Source: Serratia liquefaciens
Lineage (GTDB): Bacteria; Pseudomonadota; Gammaproteobacteria; Enterobacterales; Enterobacteriaceae
Length of the DNA: 64,000 nt
Direction: 5' to 3'
NCBI GenBank assembly: GCA_012719855.1
Contig: JAAXZN010000049.1
Span: forward strand, 1-64,000
Made by a program: the position numbers and the translations under genes. Position 1 is the first letter of the stretch, and the number at the start of each line of letters is the position of its first letter. Positions 52,669 to 63,796 of the stretch are shown one piece after another. Under the pieces are notes generated by a model, which saw only the letters and a program-made list of their open reading frames with translations, searched no databases and was not told the DNA's origin.

Positions 52669-52889
52669 GTAGATGCTCATTCCACCTCTTATGTTCGCCT
52701 TAGGCTTCATAAACCCTGGGAATGACGCAGAGCCGATTTAGGGTGCCTATTGCCCACCAGAACGATGACGGCGTTGCTTGCAATGGCTGACATCACACTC
52801 CGGGCAAAACGTTGAGTGAGGCACCGCCCCTGTTGTCCTAGACCTGATTGCTTTTTTATACACTTGCCACCGCGGCAAGTGTTTTTTTT
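52669..52889 (+). ncRNA. glmZ: Small RNA GlmZ
   Basis: The 5' part (GTAGATGCTCATTCC, CTCTTATGTTCGCCTTAG, GGAATGACGCAGAGCCG) is nearly identical to E. coli GlmZ. The glmS-pairing end AACGTTGAGTGAGGCACC follows, and a T-tailed hairpin closes the gene at 52860-52889. GlmZ activates glmS translation with Hfq when glucosamine-6-phosphate is low. RapZ delivers it to RNase E for inactivation. It occupies the usual place beside hemY. The 3' boundary is taken from the terminator. Confidence 0.92.
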
Positions 52890-52890
52890 T
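52860..52890 (+). terminator. glmZ terminator
   Basis: The arms ACACTTGCC and GGCAAGTGT with a five-base loop are followed by nine T. Confidence 0.92.
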
Positions 52891-52910
52891 GCCTGCGAGC
52901 GACCGACAGG

Positions 52911-52941
52911 TAAAAAAAAGCGCGACACAATGCCGCGCTTC
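52911..52941 (-). terminator. hem operon terminator
   Basis: On the minus strand AAGCGCG and CGCGCTT with a GC-containing loop are followed by a run of T, 20 bases after hemY and convergent with glmZ. Confidence 0.85.
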
Positions 52942-52960
52942 GATGGTATTGATGATGTTG

Positions 52961-54157
52961 TTAGGGCTCGCCGTTTTGTTTCAGCGTCAGCATCAGGCCT
53001 TCACGACGCATTTGAGCCGCTTCATCCGAGCGGTGCAGCTTCTCCAGCACGTCAGCCAACCAAGCGTAATCGTAGGCGTCAGGACGCTGTTTCAGCGCTT
53101 CCCGCAATGCATCGGCCGCCGCTTGCCATTCGCCGTGCTTCATCAGCAACTGGCCCAGGGTGCTGTTCAGCAGTGGCGTGGCGCCATGCTGCTTCACCTG
53201 CTGGCGTAACGCTTTCTCCAGCTGTTGCGGGTTGCCGGACTTCAGACGCGGGATCAGCAACACCAGGCGTTCGTCATACTGACGCTTGAGGCTGTCGAGC
53301 ACGATTTCTTGCGCCAGTTCATGGTCATTGCATTCGATCAGGTGCTCAACCATCGCGATTTGCAACGGCACCTCATGCCGGATTTTGCGGCTCTGATCTT
53401 TCCACCAGCGTTTCAGGCCATCGCTGCCCTCATCCGCCATCGCCTGATTCATCAGGCCAATGTAGGCCTGCTGTTGCAGCGCCTGCAGCTCAGCCTCGCT
53501 GTGCAGATTGATCTTGCTCATCGACGGCAGGATCTCCAGCAATGAGGCAAAAGCGCCGGTGCGCAGATAGGCCATTTCCGCCAGTCGCAGCACTTCCGGA
53601 TGACGCGGGGCCTGATTAAGCAGGCGATCGACACCGTGGCGTGCCGCATGGTTTTCGCCCTGAGCCAGTTGGATGCGCACGCGGGTGATGTCTACCGGCA
53701 ACTGGTCGGTGTCGGCGGCTTCGGCGGCGCGTTCCAGGTACTGATTGGTACGGAAATCATCCCCCCGTTGCTGTGCGGCCTCTGCGGCCAGCAGGTAGTT
53801 CACCACCGGTTGTTCGGCGTGATCGGCATTGCGCATCAGCAGTTTTTCAACCTGCTTGTAATCACCTTCGGCCAGTTTGATCAGCGCGGCCTTGGTCTGC
53901 TTGCGCGCGCGGCTGCGTTTGCGGCCCAGGAACCAGCCGCGAGTGCGGGCGCTGGTGCTGAAGATGCGACGCAGGATCCACTCGATCACCAGCAGCACCA
54001 CAAACAGCAAGATACCCATGATCACCAGGCCGGTGACGCTGGTTTCAATATTGTAGTTATCGGTCTGAATCAGCACATAGCCCTGATGGCCGGCCAACAT
54101 CGGCCCAACCACCACGCTGGCGATCAGCACCAGGAACAGAAATAGCACGCGTAACAT
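52961..54157 (-). CDS. hemY: HemY, TPR membrane protein of the hem operon
   Basis: This 398-residue inner-membrane protein has two N-terminal helices (about 1-20 and 40-63) and a C-terminal TPR array facing the periplasm or cytoplasm. It belongs to the HemY_N/TPR family of enteric hemCDXY operons. It is not related to the oxygen-dependent protoporphyrinogen oxidase of Gram-positive bacteria that shares the name. Its precise role in heme supply is unsettled. It starts three bases after hemX. Confidence 0.93.
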   Translation of the reverse strand: MLRVLFLFLVLIASVVVGPMLAGHQGYVLIQTDNYNIETSVTGLVIMGILLFVVLLVIEWILRRIFSTSARTRGWFLGRKRSRARKQTKAALIKLAEGDYKQVEKLLMRNADHAEQPVVNYLLAAEAAQQRGDDFRTNQYLERAAEAADTDQLPVDITRVRIQLAQGENHAARHGVDRLLNQAPRHPEVLRLAEMAYLRTGAFASLLEILPSMSKINLHSEAELQALQQQAYIGLMNQAMADEGSDGLKRWWKDQSRKIRHEVPLQIAMVEHLIECNDHELAQEIVLDSLKRQYDERLVLLIPRLKSGNPQQLEKALRQQVKQHGATPLLNSTLGQLLMKHGEWQAAADALREALKQRPDAYDYAWLADVLEKLHRSDEAAQMRREGLMLTLKQNGEP

Positions 54158-54160
54158 GGC

Positions 54161-55285
54161 TTATCCCTCCTGATGAGCGGCAGGGGACTGGGCCATCAGA
54201 TTGCGCACCCGGGTCTGCATCAGTTTTTCCAGCAGTGGCTGGCTCTTCAGCTGATCCGGCACGTCCATGGTGATCGACTGCTGGCTCAGGGTATCCAACT
54301 CTTCCAGGAAAGCTTTCGTGGCCGGGTCGGTGGTGTCGAAGTAGGCGCGAACCCAAGTGGAAATGGTCTCCAGCGACTGCTTATACACTTCGTTCTGATG
54401 GCGAGGGATGGCCTGTGCGGCAACCAGCAGGCGCGAACGAATATTTTCGCGCAGGTAAATGTCCTGGTTCGGAGCCAGCAGCGGCTCGGCATTGCTATCG
54501 CGGCGGCGGACGGTAATAAAGTCGGCCATAAAGTTGTGCCAGCTTTTGGTCAGGTTTTGCCGCCATTCGCCGATCGAGCTCGACAGCTCGCTGCTGTCTT
54601 GATCCATCGGCGCTTCGTCGCTGTCGTTATCCGCCAGGCGCAGATTATCCACCTGATTGGACAACTGATTGGTCTTGAGAATGATGCCGTCGAAATCCAC
54701 CTGAGTCAGCGTGGACAGCGTGCTGACGTCTTCGGTGATGGCGCGGCGAACCTCGAGCAGGCTCGGGTCATTCATGTCTGCCAGGCTGGCATCGGCGCTT
54801 TTCAACAGGGCGGCGGCGGTGGTGACGTCCTGATCGCTCCACAGTTTACGTCCGGCCATTTTCACCAGAAAATCGGCCTGCGCCAGCAACCAGGTTTTGG
54901 CGTCGCTGCCGGAGATAATGGCGACTTTCTCTTGCAGCTCATTGAGCTGTCGCGCCAGGGTTGCCTGTTCGCGATCGGCGGCGTCCAGCGTTTTGCCCTG
55001 TTGCTGCAACAGGCCTTCCAGCGCGCTTCTTTCCTGCTGTTGGTTCTGTTTCAGCGCTTCAAGCTGTTGCTGCAAGGATTGATTGGCGGCGATAAGCTGC
55101 TGCGCCTGCCGATGGGTGTGGTAATAGCCACCGGCGGCCAGAGCGATGACCAGCACGATCGCTATCGCGCCCAATACCGGGCCGGTATTTTTACCTTTAC
55201 GCTTTTCAGCGTCTGGCTGCTGGGGGCTCTCAACCGCAGAGGTGGGTTCTTCAACCGGGGCGGATGGGGTATTTTGTTCCGTCAT
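54161..55285 (-). CDS. hemX: HemX, membrane protein of the hem operon
   Basis: This 374-residue protein has a Pro/Glu-rich cytoplasmic N-terminus and one membrane helix (about residues 37-57, [21 protein letters not shown]). A Gln-rich coiled coil (about 62-130) leads into the conserved HemX domain. The start at 55285 ([10 protein letters not shown]) matches the E. coli N-terminus. An in-frame ATG five codons up is less likely. The old label uroporphyrinogen methyltransferase is not supported by sequence. It lies 17 bases after hemD. Confidence 0.92.
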   Translation of the reverse strand: MTEQNTPSAPVEEPTSAVESPQQPDAEKRKGKNTGPVLGAIAIVLVIALAAGGYYHTHRQAQQLIAANQSLQQQLEALKQNQQQERSALEGLLQQQGKTLDAADREQATLARQLNELQEKVAIISGSDAKTWLLAQADFLVKMAGRKLWSDQDVTTAAALLKSADASLADMNDPSLLEVRRAITEDVSTLSTLTQVDFDGIILKTNQLSNQVDNLRLADNDSDEAPMDQDSSELSSSIGEWRQNLTKSWHNFMADFITVRRRDSNAEPLLAPNQDIYLRENIRSRLLVAAQAIPRHQNEVYKQSLETISTWVRAYFDTTDPATKAFLEELDTLSQQSITMDVPDQLKSQPLLEKLMQTRVRNLMAQSPAAHQEG

Positions 55286-55302
55286 AGTGGCACATCCCAT
55301 AG

Positions 55303-56049
55303 TCAGGTTCGTTGTAGCGCGCGGATCAGCGCGTCATTATCGGCATTATCAGCTACCCGAATTGTGGTCCAGCCCAATTCCTGGGCGAGGGTAGCCAGAC
55401 GTTCACTCACTACCACCAGGCGGCAACGCAACAGCCACGAAGAACGGTAGTAATCAGGAACTAAAGTATAGAGCTGTTGTAACATTTCACCGCTGGTAAC
55501 CACCAGCGTATCAACACCGGCACGCTGCCAGTGGGCGCTTTGCTCGCTGCCATCATAGTGCACCGGGCTGCGTTGATAACATTCATAATAGCTGACGGCG
55601 GCGCCGCGCTCGCTCAGGGTGTTGCCGAGCAGCTCGCGTCCGCCGTTACCGCGCAGGATCAGCGCCTGTTTGCCGTCCAGCTTCTGCAGCGCCGGCAGCA
55701 GCAGCAATGTTTCGCTGATCTCCTGCTCACGCGGGTATTCTACCGGCAGGCTGCTGATGCGGTGCATGGCCAAAGCCGTGTTGCGACCGATAGCATAATA
55801 GGCCAGCCTGGCGGGCCATGACAGCCCGACGCGGCCCATCACCGAGTTGGCGTAGCTCACCGAGTGCTGCGACAGGATGAACACCAGATCGCCATCGTTA
55901 AGCTGCTGCAAGGCCTGTGGTAATTTGGGCAGATCGCCGCCAGGGGCGAAATCGATCAGCGGAGCATGATAGGCAACCCGGCCGAGCGCGCGCAGTCGGC
56001 TTACCAGTTCTTCTCCTGACGGAGAGGGGCGGGTTACCAGAATCGTCAT
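55303..56049 (-). CDS. hemD: Uroporphyrinogen-III synthase
   Basis: This 248-residue two-domain enzyme cyclises hydroxymethylbilane with ring-D inversion. Family landmarks are [13 protein letters not shown] at the N-terminus, [11 protein letters not shown], and the C-terminal [11 protein letters not shown]. It overlaps hemC by four bases, in keeping with handover of the unstable bilane. Confidence 0.95.
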   Translation of the reverse strand: MTILVTRPSPSGEELVSRLRALGRVAYHAPLIDFAPGGDLPKLPQALQQLNDGDLVFILSQHSVSYANSVMGRVGLSWPARLAYYAIGRNTALAMHRISSLPVEYPREQEISETLLLLPALQKLDGKQALILRGNGGRELLGNTLSERGAAVSYYECYQRSPVHYDGSEQSAHWQRAGVDTLVVTSGEMLQQLYTLVPDYYRSSWLLRCRLVVVSERLATLAQELGWTTIRVADNADNDALIRALQRT

Positions 56050-56987
56050 GCCGGGGGATTTCCCTGATAAACGTCCTGCAGAATTTCGCGAGCGCCTTGC
56101 GCAAGCAGTTCTTCCGCCAGCGCCACGCCCATCTGTTCAGCCTGCGCTGCCGGACCACGGCGTTCGCCGCGTACCATTTGGCTGCCGTCTGGTGAGCCCA
56201 CCAGGGCTCGCAGCCACAGGCTATCGCCATCCAGTTCGGCATAGCTGCCGATCGGCACCTGGCAACCGCCCTCCAGTCGGGTATTCATCGCACGCTCGGC
56301 GCGTACGCGGGTTTCTGTGGCAACGTGATTGAGCGGTGCCAACAGCGCGCGGGTGGTTTCGTCGTCGAGGCGGCATTCGATACCCACTGCGCCCTGGCCG
56401 ACGGCCGGCAGGCACTCTTCCGGGCTCAATGGGCTGCGGATACGCTGTTCCAACCCCAGGCGCTTAAGCCCGGCGACCGCCAAAATAATGGCGTCGTAAT
56501 CACCGTTATCCAATTTTGCCAGCCGGGTACCGACGTTGCCGCGCAGATCGCGCACGATCAGATCCGGGCGGCGCTCACGCAGCTGGCACTGACGACGCAG
56601 GCTGGAGGTACCGACCACGCTGCCCTGCGGCAGTTGATCGAGCGAAGCGAAACGATTGGAAACAAATGCGTCGCGCGGGTCGTCGCGCTCACAAATGGTC
56701 ACCAAACCCAAGCCATCGGGGAAATCTACCGGGACGTCTTTCATCGAATGCACGGCGATATCCGCGCGGCCATCCAACAACGCCAGCTCAAGTTCCTTAA
56801 CAAACAGCCCTTTACCACCGACTTTCGCCAGCGGCGTATCCAGAATAATGTCGCCCCGCGTGACCATCGGCACCAGTTCGACCTGCAGGCCAGGGTGGCT
56901 GGCCATCAGGCGCTGCTGCACATAATGTGCTTGCCAGAGAGCGAGTGGGCTTTGTCGGGTGGCAATTCGAATAATTTTGTCTAACAT
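56046..56987 (-). CDS. hemC: Porphobilinogen deaminase (hydroxymethylbilane synthase)
   Basis: This 313-residue enzyme condenses four porphobilinogens. [15 protein letters not shown] opens the protein, DMKDVP-type [10 protein letters not shown] contains the active Asp, and the dipyrromethane cofactor Cys lies in [14 protein letters not shown]. It is first in hemCDXY and divergent from cyaA, the arrangement conserved across enterics. Confidence 0.97.
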   Translation of the reverse strand: MLDKIIRIATRQSPLALWQAHYVQQRLMASHPGLQVELVPMVTRGDIILDTPLAKVGGKGLFVKELELALLDGRADIAVHSMKDVPVDFPDGLGLVTICERDDPRDAFVSNRFASLDQLPQGSVVGTSSLRRQCQLRERRPDLIVRDLRGNVGTRLAKLDNGDYDAIILAVAGLKRLGLEQRIRSPLSPEECLPAVGQGAVGIECRLDDETTRALLAPLNHVATETRVRAERAMNTRLEGGCQVPIGSYAELDGDSLWLRALVGSPDGSQMVRGERRGPAAQAEQMGVALAEELLAQGAREILQDVYQGNPPA

Positions 56988-57303
56988 GCTTGTTACCGTT
57001 TTTATAATTCGCCGTTCATCCTACCACTGAGTACGAAAACTGTCAGTGCAAGAAGCCACAGGCGAAGAAAGGACAACGGAATCAACGGGACGTGTGATGT
57101 GTTTTGGGGCAGTTAACACTGCGGGTAAATCGTTTGGAGTGGCGCTACAATAATAGTGAAGCGTTACTTCCTTTACGGTCAATCAGCAAGGTGTTAAATT
57201 GATCACGTTTCCAACAATAAGTTGCCAAATATTCTTCCAACACTAACGGCGCTTATGGAATACGGGTTTTTTTCTAAACACCGGGATAATCAGGCGAGAC
57301 GTC
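56988..57303. promoter_or_regulatory. hemC-cyaA divergent promoter region
   Basis: This 316-base non-coding region serves both operons. Apart from the CRP site at 57190-57209, the stretch just before cyaA is AT-rich. No ORF is present. Confidence 0.6.
57190..57209 (+). promoter_or_regulatory. CRP-cAMP site in the cyaA promoter
   Basis: TGTTA-N6-TCACG (57192-57207) resembles the CRP consensus TGTGA-N6-TCACA. The surrounding GTGTTAAATTGATCACGTTT matches the E. coli cyaA P2 operator, where CRP represses cyaA. Confidence 0.8.
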
Positions 57304-59856
57304 TTGTACCTCTACATCGAGACACTGAAGCAGAGACTGGATGCGATCAATCAATTACGAATCGATCGCGCCCTAGCGGCCATGAAGCCCGCGTTTCAAC
57401 GGGTATACAGTCTGCTGCCTACCTTATTGCATCACCACCACCCACTGATGCCAGGTTACCTGAACGGTAACGTTCCCCACGGCGTTTGCCTCTACACGCC
57501 TGATGAAACCCAACAAGATTACCTCAACGATTTAGAAGACAAATGGGGCAGCCCGTTTGACAAAATGGCCAGCGGTGAACTGCCGATTACCGGGGTTTAT
57601 TCGATGGGCAGCACCTCGTCGATCGGCCAGAGCTGCAGCTCGGATCTCGACATCTGGGTGTGCCACCAATCCTGGCTGGACAACGAAGAGCGTAACCGCC
57701 TGCAGCAAAAATGCAGCCTGCTGGAAAAATGGTCGGCGTCGATGGGGGTGGAAGTCAGCTTCTTCCTGATCGATGAAAACCGCTTCCGTCATAACGAAAG
57801 CGGCAGCCTGGGGGGGGAAGACTGCGGCTCCACCCAACATATCCTGCTGCTGGATGAATTTTACCGCACCGCGGTGCGCCTGGCCGGCAAACGTATTTTG
57901 TGGAACATGGTGCCGGGCGAAGAAGAAGCGCATTACGATGAGTATGTGCTGTCGCTGTACTCGCAAGGCGCGTTAACGCCGAACGAATGGCTGGATCTCG
58001 GCGGGCTGAGCACGCTGTCGGCGGAAGAATACTTCGGCGCCAGCCTGTGGCAACTGTACAAAAGCATCGACTCGCCTTACAAGGCGGTGCTGAAGACCCT
58101 GCTGCTGGAAGCCTATTCCTGGGAATATCCCAATACTCAGCTGTTGGCGATGGACATCAAACAGCGCCTGCATCAGGGCGAGATTGTCTGCTTTGGTCTC
58201 GACGCCTACTGTATGATGCTCGAACGCGTTACGCATTATCTGAATCAAATCAACGACACTACCCGCCTCGATCTGGTCCGCCGCTGTTTCTACCTGAAAG
58301 TCTGTGAAAAACTGTCGCGCGCCAATGCGTGCGTCGGCTGGCGCCGTGAAATCCTCAGTCAATTGGTCAGCGAATGGGGTTGGGACGAAGAGCGTCTGGC
58401 GATCCTGGATAATCGCGCCAACTGGAAAATCGAACGGGTACGTGAAGCGCACAACGAATTGTTGGATGCGATGATGCAAAGCTATCGCAACCTGATCCGC
58501 TTCGCCCGTCGCAACAACCTTAGCGTCAGCGCCAGCCCGCAGGATATCGGCGTGTTGACCCGCAAGCTGTACGCCGCGTTTGAAGCGCTGCCCGGCAAGG
58601 TGACGCTGGTGAACCCGCAGATTTCGCCGGACCTGTCAGAAGACGACTTGACCTTTATTCACGTGCCGATTGGCCGCGCCAACCGGACCGGCTGGTACCT
58701 TTATAACCAGGCACCGGCCATGGACTCGATCGTCAGTCATCAGCCGCTGGAATATAACCGCTACCTCAACAAGCTGGTGGCCTGGGCCTATTTCAACGGG
58801 CTGCTGACGCCGAAAACCCGTCTGCACATCAAGAGCGGCAACCTGTGCGATACCGCAAAACTGCAGGAATTGGTGGCGGATGTGTCGCACCACTTCCCGC
58901 TGCGGCTGGCGGCCCCCACGCCAAAAGCGCTGTACAGCCCGTGCGAAATTCGCCACCTGGCCATTATCGTCAATCTGGAAAACGATCCGACCGCCGCCTT
59001 CCGCAATCAGGTGGTGCATTTCGATTTCCGCAAGCTCGATGTATTCAGCTTTGGCCAGCAACAGCAGTGCCTGGTGGGCAGTATCGATCTGCTGTACCGC
59101 AACTCCTGGAACGAAGTGCGTACCTTGCATTTCAGCGGCGAGCAATCGGTGCTGGAAGCGTTGAAGACCATTCTCGGCAAAATGCACCAGGATGCCGCGC
59201 CGCCGGAATCGGTCGAGGTGTTCTGCTACAGTCAGCACCTGCGCGGCCTGATCCGTACCCGTATACAGCAGTTGGTGTCGGAGTGTATTGAGCTACGCCT
59301 GTCCAGCACCCGACTGGAGCCGGGCCGTTTCAAAGCGGTACGGGTTGCCGGCCAGACCTGGGGCCTGTTCTTCGAACGGCTGAGCGTGTCGGTGCAGAAG
59401 CTGGAAAACGCGGTGGAGTTCTACGGCGCCATTTCCAACAACAAATTGCACGGCCTGTCGATCAAAGTGGAAACCGATCAGGTACATCTTCCGCCGGTGG
59501 TGGACGGTTTCGCCAGCGAGGGGATTATTCAGTTCTTCTTCGAAGACACCACGGACGACAAGGGCTTTAACATCTATATTCTGGATGAGTCTAACCGGGT
59601 TGAGGTTTATCACCATTGCGAAGGCAGCAAAGAGGAACTGGTACGCGACGTTAGCCGTTTCTACTCGTCCTCGCACGATCGCTTCACCTACGGCTCCAGC
59701 TTTATCAACTTCAACCTACCGCAGTTCTACCAGATCGTACATCTTGATGGCCGAACTCAGGTGATCCCGTTCCGCAGCAATGTGCTGTCGAGCCTGTGCG
59801 TTCCCCTGACCGACAGCGCCGTCCAACCGCTGAAGCAACAGTTCCAGCTGCATTGA
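57304..59856 (+). CDS. cyaA: Class I adenylate cyclase
   Basis: This 850-residue cytosolic enzyme makes cAMP. The catalytic N-terminal half carries the nucleotidyltransferase signature [19 protein letters not shown] (about residues 101-119). The C-terminal half is the glucose/EIIA-Glc-responsive domain with [16 protein letters not shown] and [19 protein letters not shown]. The start is TTG 57304 ([19 protein letters not shown]), the same rare start codon known to limit CyaA in E. coli. A CRP site lies about 100 bases upstream. Confidence 0.97.
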   Translation: MYLYIETLKQRLDAINQLRIDRALAAMKPAFQRVYSLLPTLLHHHHPLMPGYLNGNVPHGVCLYTPDETQQDYLNDLEDKWGSPFDKMASGELPITGVYSMGSTSSIGQSCSSDLDIWVCHQSWLDNEERNRLQQKCSLLEKWSASMGVEVSFFLIDENRFRHNESGSLGGEDCGSTQHILLLDEFYRTAVRLAGKRILWNMVPGEEEAHYDEYVLSLYSQGALTPNEWLDLGGLSTLSAEEYFGASLWQLYKSIDSPYKAVLKTLLLEAYSWEYPNTQLLAMDIKQRLHQGEIVCFGLDAYCMMLERVTHYLNQINDTTRLDLVRRCFYLKVCEKLSRANACVGWRREILSQLVSEWGWDEERLAILDNRANWKIERVREAHNELLDAMMQSYRNLIRFARRNNLSVSASPQDIGVLTRKLYAAFEALPGKVTLVNPQISPDLSEDDLTFIHVPIGRANRTGWYLYNQAPAMDSIVSHQPLEYNRYLNKLVAWAYFNGLLTPKTRLHIKSGNLCDTAKLQELVADVSHHFPLRLAAPTPKALYSPCEIRHLAIIVNLENDPTAAFRNQVVHFDFRKLDVFSFGQQQQCLVGSIDLLYRNSWNEVRTLHFSGEQSVLEALKTILGKMHQDAAPPESVEVFCYSQHLRGLIRTRIQQLVSECIELRLSSTRLEPGRFKAVRVAGQTWGLFFERLSVSVQKLENAVEFYGAISNNKLHGLSIKVETDQVHLPPVVDGFASEGIIQFFFEDTTDDKGFNIYILDESNRVEVYHHCEGSKEELVRDVSRFYSSSHDRFTYGSSFINFNLPQFYQIVHLDGRTQVIPFRSNVLSSLCVPLTDSAVQPLKQQFQLH

Positions 59857-59905
59857 TATCGTCAAGGTTCAGCGGGCTGAGCCTTGACGACGGATGCGGC
59901 CATTC

Positions 59906-60226
59906 TCAGGAAAACTTCACCTCTTCGCCGGCCTGCGCGCTGGCCGCTTCGCTCAGTAAGGGGTAGAAGGCGCGGTCGCTGCGATCGCACAACCACACGC
60001 CGTCACGGTAGTTAAAGTGGTAGCCGCCGGTTTTGGTCGCCAGCCAAATCTGATGCAATGGCTCCTGGCGATTGATCACAATTTTGGTGCCATTTTCGAA
60101 GCTTAACGTCATTACGCCACCGTTAGTTTCGTAATCGATGTCCGCATCGCCGTCAAAATCGTCCAGGGTCTCTTCAATATTCAGCATCAGTTGGTCAGCC
60201 AACTGGTGAAACTCACTGTCGTTCAT
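59906..60226 (-). CDS. cyaY: Frataxin-like iron protein CyaY
   Basis: This 106-residue bacterial frataxin regulates IscS during Fe-S cluster assembly. The acidic first helix ([16 protein letters not shown]) binds iron. [20 protein letters not shown] is the frataxin core. ATG 60226 is preceded by AGGA and gives the E. coli length. A TTG two codons up is possible. It is convergent with cyaA. Confidence 0.96.
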   Translation of the reverse strand: MNDSEFHQLADQLMLNIEETLDDFDGDADIDYETNGGVMTLSFENGTKIVINRQEPLHQIWLATKTGGYHFNYRDGVWLCDRSDRAFYPLLSEAASAQAGEEVKFS

Positions 60227-60298
60227 ATTCAATTCCTATTGCTTTTCATGATCCACCTGCGATTATAGAGACCTTGGACGCATGAATTACAGGCATTA

Positions 60299-60511
60299 AT
60301 GCAAATGAAAAAACAACTACGCTATGCGCTGATGGCAGTTCTGCTTGCCGGGCTCTCCGGCTGCGGCCTGAAAGGCCCGCTGTACTTCCCGCCGGCCGAT
60401 CCGGCCAGCGCTAAGAAACCGGCTACCCAGGTTCAGACCGGCGATCAGGTACAGAAAAATCAGCAGGAACTTTCTGGCTCTCAGCAAAAACCGTCGATGA
60501 GCGACCAGTAA
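60299..60511 (+). CDS. lptM: Lipoprotein LptM (YifL)
   Basis: This 70-residue outer-membrane lipoprotein has a signal peptide with lipobox LSGC (Cys at residue 22 counting from 60299), followed at once by the conserved GLKGPLYFPPAD motif. The tail is polar and rich in Gln and Ser. LptM assists oxidative maturation of the LptD-LptE translocon. ATG 60305 is an alternative start. Confidence 0.93.
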   Translation: MQMKKQLRYALMAVLLAGLSGCGLKGPLYFPPADPASAKKPATQVQTGDQVQKNQQELSGSQQKPSMSDQ

Positions 60512-60569
60512 CACCTTGTTTGCGGCGGCGTGAGTCACCGCAAACCCAAGACGGATAGCGGAGTATGAT

Positions 60570-61394
60570 ATGCAGTTCTCCAAAATGCACGGTCTGGGCA
60601 ACGACTTTATGGTGGTCGATGCCGTTACACAGAATGTCTATTTCTCACCCGAGCTGATCCGCCGTTTGGCCGATCGGCACTTGGGCGTTGGCTTTGACCA
60701 GCTGCTGGTGGTAGAACCGCCTTACGATCCGGAACTGGATTTCCATTACCGCATTTTTAACGCCGACGGCAGTGAAGTGGCGCAGTGCGGTAACGGCGCT
60801 CGCTGCTTTGCCCGCTTTGTACGGCTGAAAGGCTTGACCAACAAGCGCGATATTCGCGTCAGTACCCAGACCGGGCGCATGGTGTTGAGCGTGACCGACG
60901 ATGATCTGGTGTGCGTGAATATGGGTGAGCCGAACTTCGATCCCCAGGCAGTGCCGTTTCGCGCAACCAAAGAAGAAAAGACGTACATCATGCGGGCAGC
61001 GGAACATACGGTGCTGTGCGGCGTGGTGTCGATGGGCAATCCACATTGTGTTTTACAGGTGGATGATGTAAAAACCGCCAAGGTGGAGTTGCTCGGGCCG
61101 GTGCTGGAAGGGCATGAGCGCTTCCCGGAACGGGCCAACATCGGTTTTATGCAAATTGTCAGTCGCGAGCACATTAAACTGCGCGTCTATGAGCGCGGTG
61201 CTGGCGAAACGCAGGCCTGCGGTAGCGGAGCCTGTGCGGCCGTGGCAGTAGGGATTCAACAGGAATTGCTGTCAGAAGAGGTGCATGTAGAACTGCCGGG
61301 CGGCAGCCTGCATATTCGCTGGAAAGGGCCGGGCAGCCCGCTGTTTATGACCGGTCCGGCAACCCATGTATATGACGGATTTATTCATCTATGA
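60570..61394 (+). CDS. dapF: Diaminopimelate epimerase
   Basis: This 274-residue PLP-independent racemase makes meso-DAP for lysine and peptidoglycan. The two catalytic cysteines are in [13 protein letters not shown] and [15 protein letters not shown]. The start [17 protein letters not shown] is standard. It overlaps yigA by four bases and begins the dapF-yigA-xerC-yigB operon. Confidence 0.98.
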   Translation: MQFSKMHGLGNDFMVVDAVTQNVYFSPELIRRLADRHLGVGFDQLLVVEPPYDPELDFHYRIFNADGSEVAQCGNGARCFARFVRLKGLTNKRDIRVSTQTGRMVLSVTDDDLVCVNMGEPNFDPQAVPFRATKEEKTYIMRAAEHTVLCGVVSMGNPHCVLQVDDVKTAKVELLGPVLEGHERFPERANIGFMQIVSREHIKLRVYERGAGETQACGSGACAAVAVGIQQELLSEEVHVELPGGSLHIRWKGPGSPLFMTGPATHVYDGFIHL

Positions 61395-62095
61395 AGAGCG
61401 TTGAGGACCAGGCTGTCGCAGGCATTGAGCTTGATGACGACGCCGTGATGCAGTTTCTGCTGCAAAACCCGGATTTCTTTATGCGCAACGCACGGTTGGT
61501 GGAGCAGATGCGCGTTCCCCATCCCGTTCGCGGCACCGTATCGTTGGTCGAGTGGCATCTGGCTCGCCAGCGCAATCACATCCATCGGCTGGAAGAAGAA
61601 ATCACGCTGCTGATGGAGCAGGCCAGCGCCAATGAAACGCTGTTTGCCAGCCTGCTGCATTTACAGGCCAATCTGGCCACCGCCGACAGCCTGCAGGATA
61701 TGCTTAACCGCCTGCAGCGTTGGGCGCGCGGTTTCGGTTTGGCCGGCGCCAACATCCGCCTGTTTTCCGAAAGCTGGAAAATCGGCGCACCTTCCGATTT
61801 CACCCACCTTGCCCTGACTCGCTCTTCGTTTGAACCGTTGCGCATTCAGCGCCTGGGTGACCAACAGCACTTTCTCGGCAGCCTCAATGGCCCCGAACTG
61901 CTGCTGCTGCTGCCGCAGGCCAAACTGGTCGGCTCGGTAGCGCTGTCGATGCTGGGTGATGAGGGCGAGCTGGGCATGGTGATTTTCAGCAGCCGCGATA
62001 CGCAACATTATCAGCAGGGCATGGGCACGGTGATGCTTAATCAACTGGCGCGCATGCTGCCGGAACTGCTGGAACGCTGGATCGAACGAGTATGA
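61391..62095 (+). CDS. yigA: YigA, DUF484 GAF-like protein
   Basis: This 234-residue cytosolic protein of the DUF484 family has an N-terminal helical segment ([15 protein letters not shown]), a coiled region and a GAF-like C-terminal domain. The function is unknown. It is consistently placed between dapF and xerC. Both ends overlap neighbours by ATGA. Confidence 0.92.
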   Translation: MKSVEDQAVAGIELDDDAVMQFLLQNPDFFMRNARLVEQMRVPHPVRGTVSLVEWHLARQRNHIHRLEEEITLLMEQASANETLFASLLHLQANLATADSLQDMLNRLQRWARGFGLAGANIRLFSESWKIGAPSDFTHLALTRSSFEPLRIQRLGDQQHFLGSLNGPELLLLLPQAKLVGSVALSMLGDEGELGMVIFSSRDTQHYQQGMGTVMLNQLARMLPELLERWIERV

Positions 62096-63003
62096 CCCCG
62101 CTGGCGGCCAGCCTGCAACAGCCGGTCGATGCCTTTCTGCGCTATCTGAAGGTGGAACGCCAGCTCAGTCCATTGACGCAGTTAAGCTATTCACGCCAAT
62201 TGCAGGCGCTGATGGCGCTGGCTCAGGATATGGGCATCACGGAGTGGCCGTCGCTGGACGCCGCCAAAGTCCGGATGCTGGCAGCGCGCAGTAAACGCGC
62301 CGGCCTGCAGTCTTCCAGCCTCGCGTTGCGCTTGTCGGCATTACGCAGTTTTCTCGACTGGCAGGTCAGCCAGGGCATGCTGATAGCCAACCCCGCCAAA
62401 GGGATCCGCACGCCGCGCAGCGGCCGTCATCTGCCGAAAAACATCGACGTCGATGAAATGAATCAACTGCTGGATATCGATCTCAACGATCCGCTGGCGG
62501 TGCGCGATCGCGCTATGCTTGAGGTGATGTACGGGGCAGGGCTGCGCCTTTCTGAACTGGTGGGGCTGGACTGTCGCCACGTCGATCTGGCCGCCGGTGA
62601 AATTTGGGTGTTGGGCAAGGGCAGCAAGGAACGCAAGCTGCCGGTCGGCCGCACCGCCGTGACCTGGCTGGAACACTGGCTGGCGATGCGCGATTTGTTT
62701 GGGCCGTCAGACGATGCGATGTTCCTGTCCAATCAGGGAAAACGCATCTCGACTCGCAACGTGCAAAAGCGTTTTGCCGAATGGGGCGTCAAGCAGGGCG
62801 TTAACAGCCATATCCATCCGCACAAGCTGCGCCACTCCTTTGCCACCCATATGCTGGAGTCCAGCGGCGATCTGCGCGCGGTGCAGGAACTGCTTGGCCA
62901 CGCCAACCTGACCACCACCCAAATCTATACCCACCTCGACTTTCAACATCTGGCGAACGTGTACGATGCCGCGCATCCGCGCGCCAAACGGGGGAAATCC
63001 TGA
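62092..63003 (+). CDS. xerC: Tyrosine recombinase XerC
   Basis: This 303-residue recombinase works with XerD at dif to resolve chromosome dimers. It has an N-terminal SAM-like domain and a C-terminal catalytic domain. The catalytic residues can be followed: Arg in GAGLRLSEL, Lys in [10 protein letters not shown], His and Arg in [12 protein letters not shown], His in LLGHANL, and Tyr in TTTQIYTHL. It is linked by overlapping codons to yigA and yigB. Confidence 0.97.
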   Translation: MTPLAASLQQPVDAFLRYLKVERQLSPLTQLSYSRQLQALMALAQDMGITEWPSLDAAKVRMLAARSKRAGLQSSSLALRLSALRSFLDWQVSQGMLIANPAKGIRTPRSGRHLPKNIDVDEMNQLLDIDLNDPLAVRDRAMLEVMYGAGLRLSELVGLDCRHVDLAAGEIWVLGKGSKERKLPVGRTAVTWLEHWLAMRDLFGPSDDAMFLSNQGKRISTRNVQKRFAEWGVKQGVNSHIHPHKLRHSFATHMLESSGDLRAVQELLGHANLTTTQIYTHLDFQHLANVYDAAHPRAKRGKS

Positions 63004-63719
63004 TGCACTTTTATCGTCCGCTACGCCCGCTGGCGGCATTGACCTTCGATCTGGACGACACGCTGTATGACAACCGTCCGGTGATCAAACAGACCGAATT
63101 GCAGTCGGTCGCTTTTTTGCAGAACTATCATCCCGGGCTTAACCACTTCCAGTCGGCGGATTTTCATCGCCTGCGCCAGGAGCTTTGCGAGCAGGATCCG
63201 GAGATTTACCACGATGTCACCCAGTGGCGCTGGCGCGCTATCCACCTGGCGCTGAGCCGTCAGGGGCTGCGTGATGCCCAGGCTGCTGAGGGGGCTGATG
63301 CGGCGATGCAGAATTTTGCGCTGTGGCGCAGCCGTATCGAGGTTCCTGAAGCTACCCACGCCACGTTGAAAGCGCTGGGCGAACGCTTCCCGCTGGTGGC
63401 GATCACCAACGGCAATGCCGATCCTGCGCTGTGCGGGCTGGACGGTTACTTTCAGTTTGTGCTGCGCTCCGGGCCGGATGGCCGTGCCAAACCTTACCAG
63501 GACATGTACCAGACGGCTGCCGAGCGGTTAGGGATCGCCCCTGAGCATATACTTCACGTCGGCGATGATTTAACCACCGACGTCGCCGGCGCGTTGCGCT
63601 CCGGCCTGCAAGCCTGTTGGATCAACGACCGCCAGCGCAGCCTGATGCAGGCCGCCGATAGCCGGCTGCTGCCACATATTGAGATTTCGCAGTTGGCATC
63701 GCTGACAGCATTGTTATAA
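63003..63719 (+). CDS. yigB: HAD phosphatase YigB (FMN / 5-amino-6-(5-phosphoribitylamino)uracil phosphatase)
   Basis: This 238-residue HAD enzyme acts in the riboflavin pathway. Motif I is [10 protein letters not shown], with the nucleophile as the first Asp. Motif II is in AITNGNAD, and motif IV is [14 protein letters not shown]. It starts one base inside the xerC stop codon and ends the operon. Confidence 0.93.
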   Translation: MHFYRPLRPLAALTFDLDDTLYDNRPVIKQTELQSVAFLQNYHPGLNHFQSADFHRLRQELCEQDPEIYHDVTQWRWRAIHLALSRQGLRDAQAAEGADAAMQNFALWRSRIEVPEATHATLKALGERFPLVAITNGNADPALCGLDGYFQFVLRSGPDGRAKPYQDMYQTAAERLGIAPEHILHVGDDLTTDVAGALRSGLQACWINDRQRSLMQAADSRLLPHIEISQLASLTALL

Positions 63720-63733
63720 TCCCTGCCAGAACT

Positions 63734-63749
63734 CTGTATAAATTCCCAG
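63734..63749 (+). promoter_or_regulatory. LexA (SOS) box of uvrD
   Basis: CTGTATAAATTCCCAG fits CTG-N10-CAG and is within a few bases of the E. coli uvrD box. It lies 48 bases before the uvrD start, so uvrD is expected to be SOS-induced. Confidence 0.75.
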
Positions 63750-63796
63750 TGGAATCGCGTCGCTGACGCGCTTTCCCTTACCAATTAATGGTGCCT

